Assembly (NCBI GenBank): GCA_020446045.1
Contig: JAGRFM010000129.1
Coordinates: forward strand, 1-64,000
DNA: 64,000 nucleotides
Source of the DNA: Nitrosomonas sp.
GTDB lineage: Bacteria > Pseudomonadota > Gammaproteobacteria > Burkholderiales > Nitrosomonadaceae
Reading direction: 5' to 3'
Position 1 is the first letter of the stretch, and each line of letters starts with the position of its first letter. Below the pieces are notes generated by a model, which did no database searches, was not told where the DNA came from, and saw nothing but the letters and a program-made list of their open reading frames with translations. A program made the translations under genes and the position numbers. This document shows, in pieces, positions 58,848-64,000 of this stretch.

Positions 58848-59978
58848 ATGAAACACTTATTACCCCTATTGATCGGTCTGGCAACATTTCTGTCGATGCC
58901 ACTATCTGCCCAGCAACAACCTGAGATATCGATTTCCGCAAAATCATATATGTTGTCTGACTATCAGTCTGGGCAGGTGTTAGCCAGTCATAATACGCAT
59001 GAACGTGTCGAACCCGCATCACTGACCAAATTAATGACGGCATATATCGTGTTTTCTGCGCTCAAGCAGAATCGCATACAGCTCGATCAGGTTGTATCCG
59101 TTTCCAACAAAGCATGGCGCATGATCGGATCGCGCATGTTTATTGAACCAAACAAGGAAGTCACGGTAAACCAGCTTATTCGCGGCATGATTGTACAGTC
59201 CGGTAACGATGCGTGTATCGCGTTGGCCGAAGCGGTTGCAGGTTCAGAAGAAATTTTTGTTCAAATGATGAATCAGGAAGCACAGCGTTTGGGAATGAAA
59301 AACACGCACTTCATGAATACGACAGGACTACCCGACCCCAATCATTACACGTCGGCGCATGATCTGACATTACTCGCCGCAGCGATTATTCGCGATTTTC
59401 CCGAATTTTATCCCCTGTACTCGCTCAAGGAATATACCTACAACGATATTACCCAGCCCAACCGCAATCGTTTGTTATGGCTTGATCCGCATGTCGACGG
59501 CATGAAAACAGGCTGGACAAAAACTGCCGGTTACTGCCTGATTACTTCAGCAAAACGCGACAAACGCCGGTTGATATCCGTCATTATGGGAACCAAATCG
59601 GCCAGTGAGCGCAGCAAGGAGAGCCAACGGTTACTCAATTACGGGTTCCAGTTCTACGATACGGTACATCTGTACAAGAAAGGTGAAGTGCTAACTTCCA
59701 TTGAACTGTGGAAAGGTGCACAGGACATCTTCAAAGCCGGGTTCAATACCGATGTGTTTTTCACTATTCCAAAAGGTCAGGCTGACCATTTAAAAGCCAC
59801 TATGGAATATAAACAACCGTTGATTGCACCTGTAAGTATCGGACAAGAAGTGGGATCGGTGAAGTTCACACTGAACGGAAAACTGGTTGAAACTTATCCG
59901 CTGGTCGCGCTGGAGGATGTTGGTGAAGGTGGTTTTATTGGCCGGGCTTGGGACAGTTTAATGTTATTGTTTAATTAA
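58848..59978 (+). CDS. dacA: D-alanyl-D-alanine carboxypeptidase (PBP5/6 type)
   Basis: The 376-residue precursor has a signal (MKHLLPLLIGLATFLSMPLS, cut near AQ). The class A low-mass PBP motifs are present: SLTK (HERVEPASLTKLMTAYIVFS) near residue 60, SGND near residue 122 and KTGWT near residue 223. The C-terminal beta domain ends in an amphipathic anchor (GGFIGRAWDSLMLLFN). It removes the terminal D-Ala from peptidoglycan stems, controlling cross-linking. dat follows 79 bases downstream on the same strand. Confidence 0.95.
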   Translation: MKHLLPLLIGLATFLSMPLSAQQQPEISISAKSYMLSDYQSGQVLASHNTHERVEPASLTKLMTAYIVFSALKQNRIQLDQVVSVSNKAWRMIGSRMFIEPNKEVTVNQLIRGMIVQSGNDACIALAEAVAGSEEIFVQMMNQEAQRLGMKNTHFMNTTGLPDPNHYTSAHDLTLLAAAIIRDFPEFYPLYSLKEYTYNDITQPNRNRLLWLDPHVDGMKTGWTKTAGYCLITSAKRDKRRLISVIMGTKSASERSKESQRLLNYGFQFYDTVHLYKKGEVLTSIELWKGAQDIFKAGFNTDVFFTIPKGQADHLKATMEYKQPLIAPVSIGQEVGSVKFTLNGKLVETYPLVALEDVGEGGFIGRAWDSLMLLFN

Positions 59979-60057
59979 ACGGTTACCGGTCAGCAGTACG
60001 CTGTTTTACAGTTTTTATTATCTTTGATCGCTTTCAAAAAAATCGATAAGGCACCCT

Positions 60058-60915
60058 ATGATATATCTGAACGGCCAATTCATGCCGCTTGATCAAGCTT
60101 GCGTCTCAGTACTCGATAGAGGTTTCATTTTCGGCGATGGTGTTTATGAAGTCATACCGGTCTACTCGCGCAGACCGTTCAGAGTCGTTGAACATTTGCA
60201 TCGCCTGCAACACAGTCTTGACGGCATCCGGCTTAAAAATCCACACACTAACAATGAATGGCGGCAATTAATAGCGCAATTGATCGAGCAAAATCCGGGA
60301 GAGGATCAATCGGTCTATTTGCATATTACACGTGGCGTTGCCAAACGCGACCATGCATTCCCGGATGTACCACCCACGGTATTCATAATGAGCAGCCCAC
60401 TGCTCCCGCCATCGGCCGAATTACTCGAAAACGGCGTCAAGGCGGTAACGGCCAATGACAATCGCTGGGTTCGGTGTGATATTAAATCGATTTCCCTGCT
60501 ACCGAATGTGTTATTAAGGCAACTTGCTACGGATGCAGAAGCCTCTGAAACTATTTTAATCCGAGACGGATACCTGACCGAAGGCTCGGCTAGCAATATT
60601 TTTGTAGTTAAAAACCAAGTGTTGCTGGCACCGCCGAAAAGCCATCTAATGCTACCCGGCATCACATACGATGTCACATTGGAATTGGCAGCCAGTAACA
60701 GCATCATTCATGAAGTAAGAGAAATAGCAGAAGATGAATTGTTCGGTGCGGAAGAAATCATGTTGACTTCCTCTACCCGCGAAATCATGGCCATTACTCA
60801 TTTGAACGGTAAAGCTGTTGGCTCAGGTAACCCCGGACCGAAATTCCGACAGTTGCACCAGTTATACCAACAATATAAAGCAACGCATATGCGCGGCAAT
60901 CCGTCAGCTCAATAA
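60058..60915 (+). CDS. dat: D-amino acid aminotransferase
   Basis: The 285-residue fold-IV PLP enzyme has VLDRGFIFGDGVYEVIPVYS at the start, the PLP-Lys site IKSISLLPNVLLRQLATDAE near residue 145, and YLTEGSASNIFVVKNQVLLA near 180. MLTSSTREIMAITHLNGKAV follows. Its best match is D-alanine transaminase, which makes D-glutamate from D-alanine and 2-oxoglutarate; branched-chain relatives are less likely. The location just after dacA and before ybeD-lipB-lipA is a known proteobacterial order. Confidence 0.92.
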   Translation: MIYLNGQFMPLDQACVSVLDRGFIFGDGVYEVIPVYSRRPFRVVEHLHRLQHSLDGIRLKNPHTNNEWRQLIAQLIEQNPGEDQSVYLHITRGVAKRDHAFPDVPPTVFIMSSPLLPPSAELLENGVKAVTANDNRWVRCDIKSISLLPNVLLRQLATDAEASETILIRDGYLTEGSASNIFVVKNQVLLAPPKSHLMLPGITYDVTLELAASNSIIHEVREIAEDELFGAEEIMLTSSTREIMAITHLNGKAVGSGNPGPKFRQLHQLYQQYKATHMRGNPSAQ

Positions 60916-60924
60916 ACAAAGTGT

Positions 60925-61188
60925 ATGACCGAAGAATCCTTAATTGAGTATCCTTGTGATTTTCCAATTAAAATCATGGGAAAAGCAGAACAAGACTTTA
61001 CACAAACAGCAGTGTCCATTGTCAAGCATCATGCACCTGATTTTGATGAAACCACGATTGAAGTACGTGAAAGCAAAGGCGGTAACTACCTCAGTATTAC
61101 CTGCACGATTCGCGCGACCTCCCGTGATCAGCTGGATGCCTTATACAGCGCGCTAACCGGCCACCCTATGGTTTCCATCGTGCTATAG
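60925..61188 (+). CDS. ybeD: YbeD/DUF493 family protein
   Basis: This 87-residue protein (ESLIEYPCDFPIKIMGKAEQ start, VRESKGGNYLSITCTIRATS and QLDALYSALTGHPMVSIVL at the end) matches the YbeD family with an ACT-like fold. It is widely conserved beside lipB, and is thought to have a regulatory role related to lipoate metabolism, though the mechanism is not known. It starts 9 bases after dat and ends 3 bases before lipB. Confidence 0.93.
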   Translation: MTEESLIEYPCDFPIKIMGKAEQDFTQTAVSIVKHHAPDFDETTIEVRESKGGNYLSITCTIRATSRDQLDALYSALTGHPMVSIVL

Positions 61189-61191
61189 CGA

Positions 61192-61860
61192 TTGTATAAA
61201 TCAAGTGCAAAATTGAAAGTGCAGGATATTTCACATCAACAGTTTATTATTAGAACATTGGGATTGGCCGATTATCATTCAACCTGGCAGGCGATGAAGG
61301 ACTTTACCGCCAAACGCACTATTGAGACAATTGATGAAATATGGCTGTTGGAACACCCGCCGGTTTATACCCAGGGTATAGCCGGAAAACCGGAGCATCT
61401 GCTGTTCAATAACGGTATCCCTGTTGTCAAAACAGACCGCGGCGGGCAGATCACATACCATGGTCCCGGTCAGTTGATCGCTTATGTATTGCTGGATATC
61501 CGCCGACTCAAACTGGGTGTACGTGAACTGGTAAGATGCATGGAACAGGCAGTAATACAGTTATTGGATAATTATCATATCCAAGCACATGGCCGTATAG
61601 ATGCTCCCGGCGTCTATGTTGGCACAGCTAAAATTGCATCATTGGGATTGAAAATAAAAAAAAACTACTGCTATCACGGCATTGCACTGAATACCAATAT
61701 GGACTTGAAACCATTCACCGCCATAAACCCATGCGGCTACGCCGGTCTCCAGATTACACAAATGAAAGACCAGGGTATCGTTGATGAACTGGATACCATT
61801 CAGCATAAACTGGCCGAACATTTACAAACGGAATTGATCAAAAAAAGGATTGAATTGTAA
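61192..61860 (+). CDS. lipB: Octanoyl-[acyl-carrier-protein]-protein N-octanoyltransferase
   Basis: The 222-residue enzyme has [40 protein letters not shown], the catalytic Lys in [14 protein letters not shown] and the catalytic Cys in [13 protein letters not shown]. LipB moves octanoate from acyl carrier protein to lipoyl domains of 2-oxoacid dehydrogenases and the glycine cleavage system. The start is uncertain: a TTG at 61192 gives a normal N-terminus ([18 protein letters not shown]), and no ATG precedes the conserved region. lipA follows 5 bases downstream. Confidence 0.94.
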   Translation: MYKSSAKLKVQDISHQQFIIRTLGLADYHSTWQAMKDFTAKRTIETIDEIWLLEHPPVYTQGIAGKPEHLLFNNGIPVVKTDRGGQITYHGPGQLIAYVLLDIRRLKLGVRELVRCMEQAVIQLLDNYHIQAHGRIDAPGVYVGTAKIASLGLKIKKNYCYHGIALNTNMDLKPFTAINPCGYAGLQITQMKDQGIVDELDTIQHKLAEHLQTELIKKRIEL

Positions 61861-61865
61861 CGATT

Positions 61866-62810
61866 ATGAGTTCAGAAATTCGTCAGAAAGGCGCAGAAAA
61901 AACAGCACGCAACCCAGTCAAAATAGACTGCCAGACAAAAGAAGACATACTGCGCAAGCCTTCCTGGATACGTGTACGCTCCCCAAACAGCCATGCTTTT
62001 TACGAAGTCAAACGCATACTGCGGGAAAAGAAATTACATACGGTCTGCGAAGAAGCTTCGTGCCCGAACATCGGCGAATGTTTTGGGAAAGGCACCGCCA
62101 CATTTATGATTCTGGGCGATCTCTGTACCCGGCGCTGCCCGTTTTGCGATGTAGCACATGGCCGGCCCAAACCACCCGATCCTGAAGAACCGCTGCACCT
62201 GGCGCAATCTATAGCGGCCATGCGGCTGCGTTATGTTGTAATAACCAGCGTAGACCGTGATGATTTACGCGACGGCGGCGCGCAGCATTTTACCGATTGT
62301 ATTCAAGCGATTCGTGAGCATGCTCCACAGACCAAAATTGAAATACTGGTGCCGGACTTCAGGGGCAGACTGGAAGTAGCACTCGAAAAACTCGCAGCCT
62401 GTCCACCGGATGTTTTGAACCACAATCTCGAAACCGTACCCAGATTGTATAAACAATGCCGCCCTGGTGCCGACTACAGGCATTCGTTAAAGCTGTTAAA
62501 GGATTTCAAGAACAAATTCCCGGCCATTCCAACCAAATCCGGCTTGATGCTGGGGCTCGGCGAAACCGACGAGGAAATTCTGGAAGTACTGCGTGATTTG
62601 CGAGAACATGAGGTTGAAATGCTGACAATCGGCCAGTATCTGCAACCCAGCATCGGTCACTTACCGGTAAAACGATATGTTACCCCCGAAGGATTCAAGG
62701 TTTTCGAACAGGCCGCAAACGAGATGGGTTTCACCAACGCTGCTTGCGGCCCGATGGTGCGTTCCAGTTACCATGCCGACTTGCAGGCGCATGAAGTTGG
62801 CGTGGTCTGA
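61866..62810 (+). CDS. lipA: Lipoyl synthase
   Basis: The 314-residue radical-SAM enzyme has the auxiliary-cluster motif [13 protein letters not shown] and the radical-SAM motif [20 protein letters not shown], plus the C-terminal [11 protein letters not shown] that supplies a Ser ligand to the auxiliary cluster. It inserts two sulfurs into octanoyl groups attached by LipB. It belongs to the dat-ybeD-lipB-lipA run and is convergent with the DUF6629 gene, 32 bases apart. Confidence 0.97.
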   Translation: MSSEIRQKGAEKTARNPVKIDCQTKEDILRKPSWIRVRSPNSHAFYEVKRILREKKLHTVCEEASCPNIGECFGKGTATFMILGDLCTRRCPFCDVAHGRPKPPDPEEPLHLAQSIAAMRLRYVVITSVDRDDLRDGGAQHFTDCIQAIREHAPQTKIEILVPDFRGRLEVALEKLAACPPDVLNHNLETVPRLYKQCRPGADYRHSLKLLKDFKNKFPAIPTKSGLMLGLGETDEEILEVLRDLREHEVEMLTIGQYLQPSIGHLPVKRYVTPEGFKVFEQAANEMGFTNAACGPMVRSSYHADLQAHEVGVV

Positions 62811-62842
62811 AGTTTTAGCTATTGACGGCATATCGGCAATTT

Positions 62843-63529
62843 TTATTTTAAAAACTGTACCGTTTTTTGTTTCTCCAGACAAATGAATAGGGTCAACATA
62901 TAAGCAGACATAATGGCAGCAAAAAAACACCATACTGAAATAAAAGTCTGGGGATACCACGACACCACCATCAAGACAGACAGCGCAATAATGACGCCGA
63001 AATAACGCAGAAACCTCCAGGACGATAACAGCAAAGGCACCAGAATTACCAAAACATAAAAACCGCGCACGGCAATGCGCGGTACAAAGTCATCAAACAA
63101 CAGTTTGAGCTCATAAGAAATGGAATGCTGCACTAAGGAAACGCTCATCCAGTCAGCATAGATGATAACCGGGAGAAACATTGCCAGACCGAACACACTT
63201 CCCATAATCGTTGTAAAGAAAAACAAACGTTTTTTTCTATCCGTTGTTTCGATGGTATAGCATGAATACGGTATCCAGAATAACCAGAAAAAATGCGAAA
63301 AAAACACGAAACTCAACGCAGGTATTCGTAGCGACTCCACGCCTCCTGTTTCAAGTGATAACCATAGCCATCCTTCTATAGCCTGCTGTATGCCAAAAAC
63401 AAGAGGATAAAGCGCAAATGGCCAAAAAAGCTTATGATCTCTACGCTTGTTAGCTTTGTACAAACAATATATTCCCACCGGAATCAAACCCGCAGATACC
63501 GTAAAACTGGCTGATGCTGAGAAGCACAT
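62843..63529 (-). CDS. DUF6629-type integral membrane protein
   Basis: The 228-residue protein starts MCFSASASFTVSAGLIPVGI, the recurring opening of the DUF6629 family, and has FWPFALYPLVFGIQQAIEGW near residue 37. About seven membrane helices are visible, in a layout reminiscent of small seven-helix proteins. No function is established. The start Met-Cys-Phe-Ser is conserved, which supports the chosen ATG. Confidence 0.8.
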   Translation of the reverse strand: MCFSASASFTVSAGLIPVGIYCLYKANKRRDHKLFWPFALYPLVFGIQQAIEGWLWLSLETGGVESLRIPALSFVFFSHFFWLFWIPYSCYTIETTDRKKRLFFFTTIMGSVFGLAMFLPVIIYADWMSVSLVQHSISYELKLLFDDFVPRIAVRGFYVLVILVPLLLSSWRFLRYFGVIIALSVLMVVSWYPQTFISVWCFFAAIMSAYMLTLFICLEKQKTVQFLK

Positions 63530-63604
63530 ATTAATTTAATTATTTTTGTGAATACTCCACTGGCTAAAAACCGGTGGCTCAAATTACGGTTCAAATCCGG
63601 ATTA

Positions 63605-63622
63605 ATCGGCCATTCGGCCGAT
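63605..63622. repeat. Short perfect hairpin between DUF6629 and HDOD genes
   Basis: ATCGGCC and GGCCGAT pair with a 4-base loop. It is in a 280-base divergent gap with no T run, so it may be an operator-like palindrome or chance. Confidence 0.3.
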
Positions 63623-63809
63623 AGCTTACCTTATGATTTAGTCAAGTAACAGCCGTTTTATTGTCAAAAGACACAACACGGTATCTAAAAATATCAAATT
63701 GATAGCGTATTTGTCGCCCTGACGAAAATTTTAAGGTAATATCCGAATTATGAAAAGTCAGATAATGTCAACACAAACTACCCATCAATATTTTAATTAG
63801 CAAAACAAT

Positions 63810-64000
63810 TTGAAAATAAAAAATATTGAGCACCTCGATTTTAAAGAATCGTTACCCAGCCCAAAGGGGGTTGCCCTGGCCATAACACAGATGTGCCAGA
63901 AAGAAGACTGTTCCATTCATGAAATCACCAAGCTTATCCAGACCGATCCGACACTTTCTTATCGATTAATACGCCGCGCCAACCTGATCAGGCAAACCAC
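63810..64000 (+). CDS. HDOD-domain protein, N-terminal part (cut by window edge)
   Basis: The frame open from a TTG at 63810 to the window end encodes LKIKNIEHLDFKESLPSPKG then VALAITQMCQKEDCSIHEIT and KLIQTDPTLSYRLIRRANLI. This is the start of an HDOD domain, a degenerate HD fold found in signalling proteins that act with GGDEF, receiver or other domains. An in-frame stop lies at 63798, and no ATG follows before the conserved part, so TTG is the probable start. The remainder lies outside the window. Confidence 0.75.
   Translation, partial: MKIKNIEHLDFKESLPSPKGVALAITQMCQKEDCSIHEITKLIQTDPTLSYRLIRRANLIRQT

Noticed and set aside
63560..63610. GGTTCAAATCC resembling a tRNA T-loop
   Set aside because: No acceptor, D or anticodon stems can be drawn around it.

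Overview
The window looks like a chromosomal segment of a betaproteobacterium of the Nitrosomonadaceae, most likely Nitrosomonas. This rests on the gene content (a betaproteobacterial fliLMNOPQR cluster, bamC-dapA, dapC-dapD, lplT/alr, dacA-dat-ybeD-lipB-lipA, rubredoxin with its reductase) and on the moderate, slightly AT-leaning composition. The genus is inferred from protein resemblance and gene order, not from a marker gene. No rRNA, tRNA, CRISPR array, prophage or intact transposase gene was found.

Layout. 1-6.2 kb: the edge of a macrodomain gene, a ~240 bp repeat element, a small exported protein, tpm, and a minus-strand operon of an ATP-grasp/M20-like fusion, a gamma-glutamyltransferase and an N-formylglutamate amidohydrolase. 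6.4-10.8 kb: the flagellar fliLMNOPQR operon. 11.0-13.7 kb: an 880-residue repetitive coiled-coil protein. 13.8-14.5 kb: a FitAB-like toxin-antitoxin pair. 14.7-19.4 kb: a translationally coupled three-gene signalling operon (large GAF histidine kinase, stand-alone receiver, membrane protein). 19.6-25.7 kb: a phosphate-selective porin behind a clear Pho box, rfbB-rfbD, tilS and accA. 25.8-28.2 kb: an exported msrB, msrA and a RoxA-type ribosomal hydroxylase. 28.3-31.97 kb: two small Gly-rich lipoproteins, bamC, dapA and two more copies of the repeat. 32-34.6 kb: clpB with a sigma-32 type promoter. 34.7-42.7 kb: lplT, alr, a parvulin isomerase, yciI, yciB, rubredoxin reductase and rubredoxin, a second type of miniature element, mlaA and a BON-domain lipoprotein. 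42.8-47.1 kb: a GlcD-type oxidase, dapC, dapD and a glycosyltransferase. 47.5-52.1 kb: an exported His-rich deacylase, an OFA-type transporter, a YiiX-like amidase and a small hydrolase. 52.1-57 kb: def, an MTA/MTI phosphorylase, a methyltransferase, hpt and ligA. 57.2-64 kb: a DUF2914 protein, a Nudix hydrolase, dacA, dat, ybeD, lipB, lipA, a DUF6629 membrane protein and the start of an HDOD gene.

How the genes work together. Much of the window serves the cell envelope: lysine/DAP (dapA, dapC, dapD), D-amino acids (alr, dat), peptidoglycan trimming (dacA), outer-membrane assembly and lipid balance (bamC, mlaA, DolP-like BON protein, lplT), fatty acids (accA), and sugar nucleotides (rfbB, rfbD). 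Lipoate synthesis (lipB, lipA) and purine/MTA salvage (mtnP-like, hpt) are also present.

The parts that stand out are the GAF kinase/receiver/membrane-protein operon; the ATP-grasp fusion whose M20-like half has lost its usual metal ligands; the 224-residue internal repeat in the coiled-coil protein; and a family of ~240 bp inverted-repeat elements with three full copies and one deleted copy. One of these copies supplies the clpB stop codon. A separate TA-flanked element sits just upstream of the rubredoxin gene.
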